DNA of 64,000 nt from Halorientalis regularis. GTDB lineage: Archaea; Halobacteriota; Halobacteria; Halobacteriales; Haloarculaceae. The position numbers were made by a program, and so were the translations under genes. Numbering within the stretch: position 1 is the first letter of the stretch; every line of letters starts with the position of its first letter. Under the pieces are notes generated by a model. It did no database searches and was not told the DNA's origin. It worked only from the letters and a program-made list of their open reading frames with translations. The stretch is taken from assembly GCF_023698535.1 (NCBI RefSeq), contig NZ_JALJCL010000008.1, positions 160,356 through 224,355 on the forward strand, given 5' to 3'. Below are positions 7,889 through 17,702 of this stretch, piece after piece.

Positions 7889-9136
7889 TTACTCGTACAG
7901 CGGGTGCGCGTCGGTCAGGTTCTGGACTCGTTCGGCGGCCTCTGCCTTCACGTCCGCGTCGTCGTAATCGTCGATCACGTCGGCGATGATATCAGCGACC
8001 TCGCGGCAGGCTCCCTCGTCGAAGCCACGCGTGGTCAAGGCAGGCGTGCCCGCGCGGATGCCCGAGGGGTTGAACGGCGAGCGCGTCTCGCCCGGCACGG
8101 TGTTGGCGTTGAGGACGACACCCACGTCTTCGAGGGCCTCCTCGGCGTCCTTGCCCGTCGTGTCGGGGTGAGATTCGCGCAGGTCCACGAGGACGAGGTG
8201 GTTGTCCGTGCCCCCCGAGACCAGCGAGAAGCCCCGTTCCTGGAGCTGGTCGCCCAGCGCCTTCGCGTTCTCGATGGTCTGTTCGGCGTACGCCTCGAAC
8301 TGGGGTTCGAGGGCTTCTTTGAATCCGACGGCCTTGCCGGCTATGTTGTGCATCAGGGGACCGCCCTGGCCGCCGGGGAAGACGGCGGGGTCGATGTCGT
8401 CGGCGTACGCCTCGTCGCACATGATGATACCGCCACGGCCCGCGCGGATCGTCTTGTGCGTCGACCCGGTGACGAAGTCGGCGGTGCCGACCGGGTTGGC
8501 GTGGACGCCAGCGGCGACGAGGCCGGTGATGTGCGCGATGTCGGCGAGGTGGTAGGCGTCGACGGCGTCGGCCGCGGCCTGGATGGCCTCGAAGTCGACC
8601 TCGCGCGGGTACGCGGAGTAGCCCGAGACGATGATGTCGGGCTCGAACGCCTCGGCGTGGTCCCGGAGGTCGTCGTAGTCGATGTAGCCCGTCTCGGCGT
8701 CGACCTCGTACTGTTCGACCTCGTAGAGCTGGCCGGTGAAGTTCGCGGGGTGGCCGTGCGAGAGGTGGCCGCCGTGGTTGAGGTCCAGCGAGAGGATCTT
8801 GTCCCCGGGTTCGAGCATCGCGTAGTAGACGCCCTGGTTGGCCTGCGTGCCCGAGTGTGGCTGGACGTTGACGTGTTCCGCGCCCCACAGCTCCTTGGCC
8901 CGCTCGATAGCGAGTTCCTCGACCTCGTCGGCGTACTCACAGCCCGCGTAGTAGCGTTCGCCCGGGTACCCCTCGGCGTACTTGTTCGTGAGCGCACTGC
9001 CCTGGGCTTCCAGCACCGCCTCGCTGACGTGGTTCTCGCTGGCGATCATCGCCAGCGTGTCGTTCTGCCGCTGCACTTCGCCCTCGAGGGCGTCCGCGAC
9101 CGCCGGGTCGACTTCCCGGACGTGCTCGTAGTTCAT
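7889..9136 (-). CDS. glyA: serine hydroxymethyltransferase
   Basis: A 415-residue PLP enzyme that converts serine plus tetrahydrofolate to glycine plus methylene-tetrahydrofolate. The fold-type I signatures are clear: IASENHVSEAVLEAQGSALT, YAEGYPGERYYAGCEY, VNVQPHSGTQANQGVYYAML, the Asp that contacts the PLP ring (HLADIAHITGLVAAG), and the Schiff-base Lys in VTGSTHKTIRAGRGG. The end (SGIRAGTPALTTRGF) contains the substrate-carboxylate Arg. Its product feeds the nearby FolD. Confidence 0.97.
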   Translation of the reverse strand: MNYEHVREVDPAVADALEGEVQRQNDTLAMIASENHVSEAVLEAQGSALTNKYAEGYPGERYYAGCEYADEVEELAIERAKELWGAEHVNVQPHSGTQANQGVYYAMLEPGDKILSLDLNHGGHLSHGHPANFTGQLYEVEQYEVDAETGYIDYDDLRDHAEAFEPDIIVSGYSAYPREVDFEAIQAAADAVDAYHLADIAHITGLVAAGVHANPVGTADFVTGSTHKTIRAGRGGIIMCDEAYADDIDPAVFPGGQGGPLMHNIAGKAVGFKEALEPQFEAYAEQTIENAKALGDQLQERGFSLVSGGTDNHLVLVDLRESHPDTTGKDAEEALEDVGVVLNANTVPGETRSPFNPSGIRAGTPALTTRGFDEGACREVADIIADVIDDYDDADVKAEAAERVQNLTDAHPLYE

Positions 9137-9303
9137 GCCCGTGGCTCAGTCCTGGCCCGACAATAATCTACCCTTCCTGCCCGGGATTTTCACCACCGGT
9201 AGTTGCCCTGTAAAGAAATACCGGCAATCGTGGGCCATTTAATAACCCGGTCATACCCCGTCCGAAAAATAATGAGTGAGTAGTCCGTGCGAGTGAGTAT
9301 AGC

Positions 9304-11373
9304 ATGATGGCCTGGGTGGCGGCCAATGGGGGGGTTAGAGCCATCGGGGGCGCCGGAGAGGCGACGGTTCGGACCGTCGATTGGGAGGATCGCACGTCCG
9401 GACCGGAGCTCGTCCAGCCGGTCGAGGACTGCGTGACCGGGAGTCTCTCCGAGTTGCGCGTCCCCGTCGAGAACGCAACGTTGACCGACGCGTCCGGGGG
9501 GCGACGGTACGACCTGATCGAGCCAGTGGCGCTGGACAGGGGTCAGTTCCTGCTCGACTGTCGGCTGGCAGTCGGCGGTGGACGGACGGCCAATCGCGAG
9601 CCGAGCATGGAACTGTACTGCCGGTTCGACGGCCCCGCGTTCGTCCGTCGTGTGGGCGAGCAGGTCGTGGTCAGCCTCGGGGAGGAGCGGCCGGTGACAC
9701 TCGGATTCAGGGAACACTGCGAGGACCCGTCGACGGTCACCGTCCCGCCGACGCCGGCCGGCGTCGCGGACGCGATCAGTCGCCTGTCGGCGGCGCTGCG
9801 GACGACCGGACCGGCCCGCTCCCATCCGTCGATGCGGGATCACCCGCCCGTCGTCGAGGTCGGCGACGAGCGGTCGATTCCCGACGCCGTCGATGCGGCG
9901 ACGCCCGAGACGGGGATCGAACTCCGTCTCCCCGAGAGCCTGGAGTATCTGTTCGTCGGTGCGCCGCTGGCGTACTATCTCGGGGCGACCGTGACTGTCG
10001 AGCCCGAGGCGACGCCGAAGCTGGTCGCCCCGAGCGCGGACGTTGAGTGTCGGTTCCGGGAACTCCCGACCTTCCAGCACGGCGTCGCGCGCCTGCTCAG
10101 ACAGGTGTTTTTCTACGATACGCTGGTCCGAGACCTGGAGGGGGAATCGCCGGCCCGTCGCGACGCCTTGCTCGACCGGTTCGACCTCGACCCGGCGACG
10201 TTGCGGCGCCGGACGCCCGCCCAGCGACTGGCACGGTACTTCTGTGTCACGGAGCCGGACTTCGACGAGTACCTGCCGGAGTGGCACTTCTCGACGTACG
10301 CCGCGCCCGAACTGGACAACGTCCGGTCGCTCCCGTACCTGCTCGACGCGTTGAGCCTGATCTACCTGCCCGAATCCTCGGAACTTCGTGGGACGGAGTT
10401 ACTCGAACGGACGCTCGACGACTTCTACCGGTCCGGGAGTCACGCCAGCCGCCGCTCGGTGGCCTCCGTCGACCGGGTGGACCCGGAGCTCCGTGCCGGG
10501 CGCATCCACGCCTGGCTCGCGGGTGGCGCGCCCATCGACGCGTTCAAGACTTCGCCACAGGCCTACGAGAACCGACGGCGGTACCAGGACCGACGCGGGA
10601 CGCCGTTGTCGGTGACGGTCGTCCTCAACGACGAGGAGATGTACGACGAACACGCGGCGGTGGCGGACATCTACCAGGAACGGTCGGCGGACCTGCCGCT
10701 GTCGGTCGACATCGAGGAACACCTCACGAGCGCGGAACTGGCAGAGGTGTTCGCCTCGCCCAACGACTTCGTCCACTACATCGGCCACTGCGACGCCGAC
10801 GGACTGGAGTGTCCCGACGGTCGGTTCACCGCGTCGTCGCTGGACAGCTGTGAGACGCGGACCTTCTTTCTCAACGCCTGTGGGTCCTACCACGAGGGAC
10901 TGGAGCTGATCGAACGCGGCAGCGTCGGCGGCGCGGTCACGCTGACGAGGGTGCTGGATCGACAGGCTGCGAAGGTCGGCACCGCCTTCTCGCGCCTGCT
11001 CGTTCACGGCTTCGGGCTCGAACCGGCGATGCAGTTGTCGCGCCGGCGGATCATGATGGGGAAAGACTACGCCGTCGTGGGTGACGGGACCTACACGCTC
11101 GCACCTACGCCGGACAGCCCGGTCGTGGGCTGGCTCGAACGCGACGACGGTCGCTTCCGCCTGTCCTGTGAAGCGCTGACCGCCCGTCGGATCGGCGACT
11201 GCTTCCAGCCGGCCTTCGGCGAGGCGTCGTCCTATCACGGGACGGCGACCGAAACCGTCCTCACCCGGGACGAACTGGTCGACGTGCTCTCGAAGACGCC
11301 GCTGCCCATCATCTACGACAACGAGTTCCACTGGTCGGACGACCTCGCGACGGAACTCGCGGCCAGTCGTTGA
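9304..11373 (+). CDS. CHAT-domain caspase-like protein
   Basis: A 689-residue protein. The N-terminal 380 residues have no recognisable enzyme motif. The C-terminal part (about 430-640) carries the CHAT (caspase HetF associated with TPRs) pattern: the catalytic His in FVHYIGHCDADG (H495) and the catalytic Cys in FFLNACGSY (C526), followed by GSVGGAVTLTRVLD and the helix with AFSRLLVHG. A cysteine peptidase role is therefore likely. There is no TPR region. The start is one of two adjacent ATGs (MMAW). A TbsP-like regulator and a YcaO gene follow on the same strand. Confidence 0.8.
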   Translation: MMAWVAANGGVRAIGGAGEATVRTVDWEDRTSGPELVQPVEDCVTGSLSELRVPVENATLTDASGGRRYDLIEPVALDRGQFLLDCRLAVGGGRTANREPSMELYCRFDGPAFVRRVGEQVVVSLGEERPVTLGFREHCEDPSTVTVPPTPAGVADAISRLSAALRTTGPARSHPSMRDHPPVVEVGDERSIPDAVDAATPETGIELRLPESLEYLFVGAPLAYYLGATVTVEPEATPKLVAPSADVECRFRELPTFQHGVARLLRQVFFYDTLVRDLEGESPARRDALLDRFDLDPATLRRRTPAQRLARYFCVTEPDFDEYLPEWHFSTYAAPELDNVRSLPYLLDALSLIYLPESSELRGTELLERTLDDFYRSGSHASRRSVASVDRVDPELRAGRIHAWLAGGAPIDAFKTSPQAYENRRRYQDRRGTPLSVTVVLNDEEMYDEHAAVADIYQERSADLPLSVDIEEHLTSAELAEVFASPNDFVHYIGHCDADGLECPDGRFTASSLDSCETRTFFLNACGSYHEGLELIERGSVGGAVTLTRVLDRQAAKVGTAFSRLLVHGFGLEPAMQLSRRRIMMGKDYAVVGDGTYTLAPTPDSPVVGWLERDDGRFRLSCEALTARRIGDCFQPAFGEASSYHGTATETVLTRDELVDVLSKTPLPIIYDNEFHWSDDLATELAASR

Positions 11374-11603
11374 CCGTTTTCACTACCGAAACGTTCTCAC
11401 GAGTCGCGTTCGCTCCCCGACCGGCGGGTCTGCCGGCGGTTTTACTGTCTAACTGGTAGTCCGATATTTACTTTTGATATTCAGACCAAAGACATATAAT
11501 TAGCCGGCTCGAAGCTCAGATGTATAATTGTTAGTCGCGTAATTCAACTCGTTATCAACGATAAAATTAAATACCGTAATACAATATATACATTCATAGG
11601 ACG
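11374..11603 (+). promoter_or_regulatory. AT-rich promoter block before the TbsP-like gene
   Basis: This 230-base gap drops sharply in GC compared with its neighbours. From about 11455 to 11600 it is mostly A/T, with several TATA-like runs (AATTAAATAC near 11565, TATATA at 11585). The box near 11565-11574 sits about 30 bases before the ATG at 11604, which is right for a leaderless haloarchaeal message. The length and AT content suggest several regulator sites or an old insertion. Confidence 0.5.
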
Positions 11604-12422
11604 ATGAGCCAAAACCTGCTTGCGGACGGCATCACGGACCTACTGAGGACCGAGTTGTCGGCTGCCCCCACCGAATCGTCTCTCGTGAACCCCTCACGGG
11701 AGACCATCGAAGAGCTGGTATCGGTAATGAGTACGCTGGAGTCCCCACCCAGTGTGAACCTGCTGGCGGCGGAGCGCCCGCTCAAGGACGTGATGGACGA
11801 CTTCATCATCGCGAGTCGGGCGGCGAATCTGATCGCCGACGACGTGCTGTCGATTCGGACAGTCGAGAATCCTCCGGAGAACGCCCTGTTCGTCACCGAC
11901 GACGAGGTCGTCGCCATCGTGGCGGCCGGCGAGACAGTCGCCGGACTGACGACCGACGACGAGGCGTTCGTCGAGAGCGCCCGAGAGCGCTACGACGCCG
12001 TCTGGGAGAGCGCCGACGAGTTCGGCCTCCGGACCCCGCCGCTGACGGAGGTCCGCGAGACGCTGTCGTCGGACATCAGCGAAGCCACGGCGACGGACTT
12101 CGACGAGGTGCTCGCCTCTCTTCAGACCGCACGCGGCAACGGGGAAGGCCTAGACGAGGTGACCATCAGTCTCCTGGTTGCCGCGAAAAACGGCGAGTTG
12201 CTGTACGACATCAGCAAGTGGGGCGAGGACATCGGCCTCGCCTCGAAGGCAACCTTCTCCCGGACCAAGACGAAGCTCGAAGACATGGGCCTGATCGACA
12301 CCGAGAAAGTGCCCATCGACGTGGGCAGACCGCGACTTCGCCTGATGCTCGGCGACGAGCGGCTGGAGGACGCCGACTCCGACCAGCTGGCCAACGTGGC
12401 CCAGAGCCTGCTGTCGGGCTGA
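11604..12422 (+). CDS. TbsP / DUF5821-like transcriptional regulator
   Basis: A 272-residue protein. The N-terminal half looks like a sensor domain (LVSVMSTLESPPSVNLLAAE, then NALFVTDDEVVAIVAAGETV); the C-terminal 90 residues are a winged helix (SLLVAAKNGELLYDISKWGE, then LASKATFSRTKTKLEDMGLI, and the wing EKVPIDVGRPRLRL). This layout matches the haloarchaeal DUF5821 family, to which I believe the glucose-metabolism regulator TbsP of Haloferax belongs; orthology here is not established. It lies between the CHAT and YcaO genes, so it may control one or both. Confidence 0.7.
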   Translation: MSQNLLADGITDLLRTELSAAPTESSLVNPSRETIEELVSVMSTLESPPSVNLLAAERPLKDVMDDFIIASRAANLIADDVLSIRTVENPPENALFVTDDEVVAIVAAGETVAGLTTDDEAFVESARERYDAVWESADEFGLRTPPLTEVRETLSSDISEATATDFDEVLASLQTARGNGEGLDEVTISLLVAAKNGELLYDISKWGEDIGLASKATFSRTKTKLEDMGLIDTEKVPIDVGRPRLRLMLGDERLEDADSDQLANVAQSLLSG

Positions 12423-12431
12423 GGCCTGCGC

Positions 12432-12437
12432 TTTTTT
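12432..12437 (+). terminator. T-run behind the TbsP-like gene
   Basis: Six T residues lie ten bases after the stop codon of the TbsP-like gene and 26 bases before the YcaO start. T-runs are the main intrinsic terminators in archaea, so partial termination between the two genes is plausible. Confidence 0.35.
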
Positions 12438-12462
12438 GATCCCCGGTCGCGTTCCACCGGCA

Positions 12463-14181
12463 ATGACAGTCGCTCTCGTCGGTTCGGGACCGGCACGTGA
12501 CGCGGTCGCCGCCGCACTCGCGGACGTGGACGCGCAGGTCACGGACCTCGATCCGGCGGTCGTCGGCGGTGCCGACCTCGCGGTCGTGGTCGGCCAGGCG
12601 GGCGACGTGGCCTTCGAGACGGTCGACGAACGCGCCCGCGAGTCCGGCACTCCGTGGCTCGCGGTCGAGATCGGCGGCATCGGCGGCTACCCCGTCGTCG
12701 AGGCTGCCGTGTCCGGCTTCGGCCCCGGGACCGCCTGCTACCGCTGTCTCCAGTCCCGCGTGCGCTCGAACGCCGACCCCGATCAGGAACCACAGGCCGC
12801 ACCGGACGCCGAGACGGCCCGGTTCGCCGGGGCCATCGCCGGTCGGGAAGCCGCGAAACTCGTCGCGGGCAAGCGATCCTCTATCGTCGGCGGCGTGATC
12901 GAGGTCCCCCACGCCCGGCGACAGTTCCTGCCGGTCCCCGACTGTGTCTGTGCCGGCGAGCGCGACCGACGGCCGGGCGACGACCACGCAGACCGCGACC
13001 TGGACGAAGCGCTGACCCGCGCTGAACAGGGCCTCGACGAGCGAGTCGGCGTCGTCGCCGAGGTGGGCGAGGCCGAATCGTTCCCGGCCCCATACTACCT
13101 CGCGACCGTCGCCGATACGGGCGAATTCAGCGACGCGACGGCCGCCCGACAGGCCGCCGGCGTCGCCGCCGACTGGGACGCCGCATTCATGAAGGCACTC
13201 GGCGAGGGGTACGAGCGTTACAGCGCCGGGATCTACCGGACCGCCGAGTTCGAGACGGGAACGGCCGCCGAAATCGACGACGCGGTCCCGCCCTCGACGT
13301 TCGTCTGTGCCGACGGCGACGGCTGGACGACCGCGGACGAACACACCGAGGTCGAGTGGGTGCCCGGCCGGAACCTCGACACCGACGGCGACGTATGGCT
13401 CCCCGCCGAGTTCGTCCACTTCCCGCCGCCGACCGAGCGGTTCCGCCCGGCCGTGACCACGGGATTGGGACTGGGCAACAGCACCACCGAGGCGCTCCTG
13501 TCGGGCCTGTACGAGATCATCGAGCGCGACGCAGCGATGTTGTCGTGGTACTCCACGTTCGACCCGCTCGGGCTCTCGGTCGACGACGAGACCTTCGCCA
13601 CGCTGCGCCGGCGGGCGAAATCCGAGGGACTGGACGTGGTCCCGCTCCTGCTCACGCAGGACGTGGACGTACCCGTCGTGGCGGCCGCGGTCCACCGCGA
13701 GGAGTGGCCCCGCTTCGCCGTCGGCCTCTCCGCCCACCTCGATCCGGCGCGGGCCGCACGCTCGGCGCTGGCCGAAGCCCTCCAGAACTGGCTCGAACTC
13801 CGCGGGATGGGACCGGACGACGCCGCCGGGGAGAGCGGTGCCATCGGTCACTTCGCGGACTTCCCCGGCGAGGCCCAGACCTTCCTCGCCGTCGGCAGTA
13901 GCGTCCCCGCCGAACAGGTCGGCCCCGACGAGGCCCCCGAGGGCCGGGACCACCTCGACGCCGTCGTGGAACGGCTGCGTGACGCGGATCTGGACGTGTA
14001 CGGGTCGCGGCTCACCCCCCGAGACGTGGACACGCTCGGATTCGAGGCCGTCAGAGGGATCGTCCCGAGCGCCCAGCCGCTCTTTTTCGACGACCCGTAC
14101 TTCGGCGAGCGCGCCGAAGACGTCCCCGAGAGCCTGGGCTTCGAGGCCCGACTCGACCGGGACCACCACCCGTACCCCTAG
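12463..14181 (+). CDS. YcaO-domain protein with fused N-terminal E1-like (ocin-ThiF-like) domain
   Basis: A 572-residue protein starting at ATG 12463. Residues 1-170 form a Rossmann-like, E1-related partner domain (MTVALVGSGPARDAVAAAL) with the Cys pairs typical of TOMM clamp proteins (ACYRCLQSR and DCVCAGE). The rest is a YcaO domain with its ATP-binding pieces: GEGYERY, NSTTEALLSGLYEIIERDA, and ARSALAEALQNWLELR. It ends in a Pro-rich HHPYP tail, as YcaO cyclodehydratases often do. YcaO enzymes phosphorylate peptide backbone amides to form azolines or thioamides. The natural substrate is unknown; the Cys-rich 49-residue peptide encoded next door is a candidate. Confidence 0.82.
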   Translation: MTVALVGSGPARDAVAAALADVDAQVTDLDPAVVGGADLAVVVGQAGDVAFETVDERARESGTPWLAVEIGGIGGYPVVEAAVSGFGPGTACYRCLQSRVRSNADPDQEPQAAPDAETARFAGAIAGREAAKLVAGKRSSIVGGVIEVPHARRQFLPVPDCVCAGERDRRPGDDHADRDLDEALTRAEQGLDERVGVVAEVGEAESFPAPYYLATVADTGEFSDATAARQAAGVAADWDAAFMKALGEGYERYSAGIYRTAEFETGTAAEIDDAVPPSTFVCADGDGWTTADEHTEVEWVPGRNLDTDGDVWLPAEFVHFPPPTERFRPAVTTGLGLGNSTTEALLSGLYEIIERDAAMLSWYSTFDPLGLSVDDETFATLRRRAKSEGLDVVPLLLTQDVDVPVVAAAVHREEWPRFAVGLSAHLDPARAARSALAEALQNWLELRGMGPDDAAGESGAIGHFADFPGEAQTFLAVGSSVPAEQVGPDEAPEGRDHLDAVVERLRDADLDVYGSRLTPRDVDTLGFEAVRGIVPSAQPLFFDDPYFGERAEDVPESLGFEARLDRDHHPYP

Positions 14182-14272
14182 AGAGAGATAGGTTTATTTC
14201 GGCGTGTGTGAAACGTACGCACGGGGTTGCTCGCGGACAGGTCGACACCGTCCGGTAGCGGCCCGTACGTCC

Positions 14273-14422
14273 ATGACGACCGAATTCGACCTCCCGTGTG
14301 CAGACTGTGGCCAGGCACTGGTCCGGCGACAGGTCGACTGCGCGGGTGCGACGGTAACCGTGGCAGCGTGCCGGAACTGCGGCAGTCGGTACTACCCGGA
14401 ATCCGCCCTGCAAAAGCTCTAG
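14273..14422 (+). CDS. 49-residue Cys-rich zinc-ribbon-like peptide beside ycaO
   Basis: A 49-residue product that starts [20 protein letters not shown] and has two CxxC pairs (CADC, CRNC) plus one extra Cys between them. It could be a small zinc ribbon. Because it directly follows the YcaO gene on the same strand, it might also be a substrate or partner of that enzyme; nothing in the sequence decides this. A TATA-like stretch (GGTTTATTTC, near 14190) lies in the gap, so it may have its own promoter. Its stop overlaps the convergent DUF63 gene by four bases. Confidence 0.6.
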   Translation: MTTEFDLPCADCGQALVRRQVDCAGATVTVAACRNCGSRYYPESALQKL

Positions 14423-15564
14423 ATGCCGAAAGTGGCGCGGATCATGTCGCGCGTTCCGGGCCCCAACCCGACCGCGACGATAGCCGTCAGCAAGAGCAGG
14501 GCGTAGCGCGGACTCTCCTCGAAGATCTCCCGGTCGAAGATCCAGACGACCGCCAGCGCGACGACCAGTTTCACCAGCAGGAACGGCCACGACGATCCCA
14601 GTGCCGTCAACAGCGACGCCGGCAGGATCGCCTCCGCCGTGCTGATGATGAACGCGTTCGCGGGGTGTTTCGGGCTGTACCTGATAGCGGCGGGAAGACC
14701 CAGCGCACCGAGCCAGTCTGCAGCGACGACGTTGGCGACGCCGTCGATGGCGTGGCCCCACAGCACGACCAGTCCGATCAAGCCCGTCCCGGCGTTGATC
14801 TCGGGCCGGAACCGGTCGACGGCGAAGTAGATCCCGCCCGCCAGCGCCGTCGCGATGAGGACCACGCTCAGGAGGACCTGCGGATAGAACTCGACGTAGT
14901 CGGCGGAAAACGACAGCGTCACGAGGTACCCGAAGGTCACGACGAAGGCCACGCTCCCGACCGCCGCCATCGGCCGTGCGTAGGTCTCGACGTAGCCCCC
15001 GCTCCTGAGTTTGATCGTCACCAGCAGCGAGGCCAGCGTCACGAAAAAGACGGTGAAGTAGATGATCGGGCTGATGATCAGCGAGTTCCAGGGGTAGGTG
15101 ATGGCCTGGCTCACGCCTTCGGGGACGGCATCGTTCGCGTCCTCGACGACACGGAGGGCACCGCCGAAGAGCATGAACGGGACCAGCGCGAAAAACAGAT
15201 CCCGGTCACGGCCCACGTCGAGCCGACGGAGCAACTGGAGGACCCCGATCAGGCCGAACAGCAAGACGACCATGTACCCGACCTCCGAGACGAGCGTGTA
15301 GCCGGGTTCGGCGACGACCTGACCGGCGGCCACGGCCGCTTCTCGTGCCGTCGGGTTGTACAACAACTCCACGGAGCCACCACGGTGCACTGCCGCCACC
15401 GCGTTGTGGGCGTCGGCGTAGACCGGCCCCCAGAAGTAGTGCCAGACGAACCCGCGGTAGACCGTATCGTAGAACACCAGCGAGCCGAGGATCAGCGCCG
15501 CGACACCGGCCAGGGCGGTCAGCGTCCAGGCGCGCCCGGCGTCGATCCGTTCGGTCACCTGCAT
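14419..15564 (-). CDS. DUF63 family membrane protein
   Basis: A 381-residue membrane protein with about nine helices, started at ATG 15564 ([13 protein letters not shown]); the longer open frame adds a basic, unconserved-looking extension that overlaps the next gene's 3' end. Its layout matches archaeal DUF63: [16 protein letters not shown] near the N-terminus, [16 protein letters not shown] in the middle, and the repeated [12 protein letters not shown] motif with a charged pair within the membrane. The role is unknown. It is convergent with the Cys-rich peptide gene. Confidence 0.82.
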   Translation of the reverse strand: MQVTERIDAGRAWTLTALAGVAALILGSLVFYDTVYRGFVWHYFWGPVYADAHNAVAAVHRGGSVELLYNPTAREAAVAAGQVVAEPGYTLVSEVGYMVVLLFGLIGVLQLLRRLDVGRDRDLFFALVPFMLFGGALRVVEDANDAVPEGVSQAITYPWNSLIISPIIYFTVFFVTLASLLVTIKLRSGGYVETYARPMAAVGSVAFVVTFGYLVTLSFSADYVEFYPQVLLSVVLIATALAGGIYFAVDRFRPEINAGTGLIGLVVLWGHAIDGVANVVAADWLGALGLPAAIRYSPKHPANAFIISTAEAILPASLLTALGSSWPFLLVKLVVALAVVWIFDREIFEESPRYALLLLTAIVAVGLGPGTRDMIRATFGI

Positions 15565-15655
15565 GCTCGACACCGCGCGAGCCGCCCGTTTCAGGGTTCC
15601 GATCCTGTGCGACTGGCGAACACGGCCGGCGGCGACGCCTCCCCGGCCCGCGCGC

Positions 15656-16447
15656 TCACTCGTCGACGCTCGCAACCACGTCCCGGGCCAGTTCCACCAG
15701 CCGCCCGTGGGCCTGCCCGTTCGAGGCCACCAGCCCCTGGCTGTCGTGTCGCCACCGCTCACCCGACAGATCCGTCACGGTCCCACCGGCCGCCCGAACC
15801 ATGTGCGCACCGCCGACGGAATCCCATGGGTTGGGCCGCCGCGTCGTGATCGCCGCGTCGAGGCCCCCGCTGGCGACGAACGCCAGCGCCGACTGCATAC
15901 TCCCCAGCCGACGCATGTCACCACACTCCCGCACCACCGCGTCCGCGAGGGTGGCGTAGGCCTCGCGCTCCCCGTGTGGACCCCACCCCAGCACCGCGAC
16001 CGCGAACGTCTCCGGGTCGGCCCGATCGCTGACCGAGACCGACTCCCCGTTCAGCCGCGTCTCCTCGCCGGCCAGGAACTCGTCGTCCATCGCGGGCATG
16101 ACCGTCGCCGCGGCAACCGGTTCGCCGTCCTCGACCCGCGTGACGCTGGTCGCCCACAGGCGCAACCCCCGGAGGTAGTTGGCCGTCCCGTCGATTGGAT
16201 CGACGATCCAGGCCGGGCCCCCCGTCGGGACAGTCGACGGCGTGTCCGACTCCTCGCCGACGACCGGCGCGTCGCTCTCCGCCGCCAGCAGCGCGACGAC
16301 CCGATCCTGGGCGTCGGCGTCCGCCTCGCTCACCAGATCGTTCTTGTGTGCTTTCGCCTCGAACCGAACGTCGGTTCGGAACCGCTCGACTGCGACCGTC
16401 CCGCCGGCACGGGCCGCGCGCGCGGCGAGGGTCGTCGGATCGTCCAT
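15656..16447 (-). CDS. inositol monophosphatase family phosphatase
   Basis: A 263-residue Mg-dependent sugar or inositol phosphatase. The family motifs are present: [14 protein letters not shown], the metal-binding Glu pair [10 protein letters not shown], the signature [16 protein letters not shown], and the C-terminal metal motif [18 protein letters not shown], where the usual W-D-x-x-A-G has Gly for Ala. Archaeal members act on inositol-1-phosphate, fructose-1,6-bisphosphate or 3'-phosphoadenosine compounds; which applies here cannot be told. It stands alone between DUF63 and a Tat lipoprotein on the same strand. Confidence 0.88.
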   Translation of the reverse strand: MDDPTTLAARAARAGGTVAVERFRTDVRFEAKAHKNDLVSEADADAQDRVVALLAAESDAPVVGEESDTPSTVPTGGPAWIVDPIDGTANYLRGLRLWATSVTRVEDGEPVAAATVMPAMDDEFLAGEETRLNGESVSVSDRADPETFAVAVLGWGPHGEREAYATLADAVVRECGDMRRLGSMQSALAFVASGGLDAAITTRRPNPWDSVGGAHMVRAAGGTVTDLSGERWRHDSQGLVASNGQAHGRLVELARDVVASVDE

Positions 16448-16473
16448 ACCGGACCCTCGCCGCCCGCGGACAA

Positions 16474-17640
16474 TTAGGTGATGATCTGCTCGGCGGTCCG
16501 CATGTCCGAGGCGATGTCGTTCGATTCGACGGCCCGCTCGGCCGCGCGCCGCGCCTCGAAGAACTCGGGCTGGGGCTCGTCGTCGACTTTCACCTCGGAC
16601 GCCCGGTGCAGTGCACCGGCCGCCGCCTCCAGTGCCTCCATGACTCCGGCGACTTCGTTCGCCTTCTCCTGAATGCCCGTCGACTCGTCGACGATTCCGA
16701 AACTGGACTGGGCGGACCCGAAGCTGAACTGAGCCGTACTGAGCGGCGAGAGCGCCCGTTCGTAGTTCTGTTCGTAGAACCGGGGAACGCCCTGGTTGAA
16801 CGCATCGATACCCCTCGCGGCGCTTTTCACGCCGGCCCGCACCTCTCGGAACGCCTGCAACTCCGCCCGCACCTGGTCGATCTTCTCTTCGTACACCTTC
16901 CCGATGGGATTGAACACGGAGACCGCCTCGGCGTCGATCTCGTTTTTCAGCGGCCGGTACAGTGACTGGGCCTCGTCGCGATAGTCGTCGATGTTGTACG
17001 TCGTCTGTTCGGCCCGGAGCGTACTCTCCGCGTAAATTCGTTCGACCGCGAACAGGAACTCGTCGTAGGCGTCGATCAGCGCCTCCCGGACCCGTGCGAG
17101 GTCCTCCAGGAAGGTCGTCACCTGCACGAGCGAGAGGATGATGTTCTTCTGTCCCTCGGGCGCGTATTCGGTCGCCTTTTCCAGCGGCGCCCGCGCGTTC
17201 TGTGCCAGCGTCCGTATCTTCGGTGCGTGGAACGATTCGGTGGTCGCGTCCACGTCGAGCAGATTCGCCTCCGGACCCGCGTACCCGACGTAGGTCGCGT
17301 AGGTCTCGCGAATCCGGTCCATCGACGTTGCCATCAGTTCGGTCGCTTTCGGATCGGTCTCGACCGGCGTCGGTGTCGGCCCCGCGTTCTCGCCGAATCG
17401 CGAATCGAAGTTCGCCTCGAAGGAACTCTCGTTGAACTCGAAGTCCACCTCGTCGAAGTCCCCCATGGAGAAGTTCCGTTCACTTCCCATGTTGCCGAAG
17501 CTAAAATCCGAGGAGTTGGAATCGTTGATGAACCCGTCGATATGCGCCCCAGGACCGCCCCCGCGCCCACTGCTGTCCAGTGCCCCGCACCCAGCGGTGA
17601 GTAACGTGCCAGCCGTCGCAATGAACGTGCGACGTCTCAT
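16474..17640 (-). CDS. Tat-type lipoprotein with extended helical domain
   Basis: A 388-residue surface lipoprotein. The leader MRRRTFIATAGTLLTAGCGA combines a twin-arginine start with a lipobox (TAGC), so lipid anchoring after Tat export is expected. A low-complexity Gly/Ser/Phe/Asp segment (about 25-90) follows, then about 300 residues predicted largely helical, with charged repeats such as FLEDLARVREALIDAYDEFL. I see no enzyme motif; a scaffold or binding role is possible. Upstream, a TTTAAATA box at 17671-17678 (read on the minus strand) sits at the right distance for a leaderless message starting at 17640. Confidence 0.65.
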   Translation of the reverse strand: MRRRTFIATAGTLLTAGCGALDSSGRGGGPGAHIDGFINDSNSSDFSFGNMGSERNFSMGDFDEVDFEFNESSFEANFDSRFGENAGPTPTPVETDPKATELMATSMDRIRETYATYVGYAGPEANLLDVDATTESFHAPKIRTLAQNARAPLEKATEYAPEGQKNIILSLVQVTTFLEDLARVREALIDAYDEFLFAVERIYAESTLRAEQTTYNIDDYRDEAQSLYRPLKNEIDAEAVSVFNPIGKVYEEKIDQVRAELQAFREVRAGVKSAARGIDAFNQGVPRFYEQNYERALSPLSTAQFSFGSAQSSFGIVDESTGIQEKANEVAGVMEALEAAAGALHRASEVKVDDEPQPEFFEARRAAERAVESNDIASDMRTAEQIIT

Positions 17641-17702
17641 GAACTACTGCTCAATAAATCGCCTCAACCTATTTAAAAATGCCCCGGTTAGAGCGGTAGT
17701 GT

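Noticed and set aside
9304..11373. The CHAT protein as part of a gasdermin or other known antiphage system.
   Set aside because: No gasdermin-like or other defence effector gene is adjacent; the neighbours are a metabolic-type regulator and YcaO.
12211..14169. A 652-codon open frame on the minus strand opposite the YcaO gene.
   Set aside because: It is a high-GC shadow of the YcaO frame; its translation has no recognisable motif, whereas the plus strand has clear YcaO signatures.
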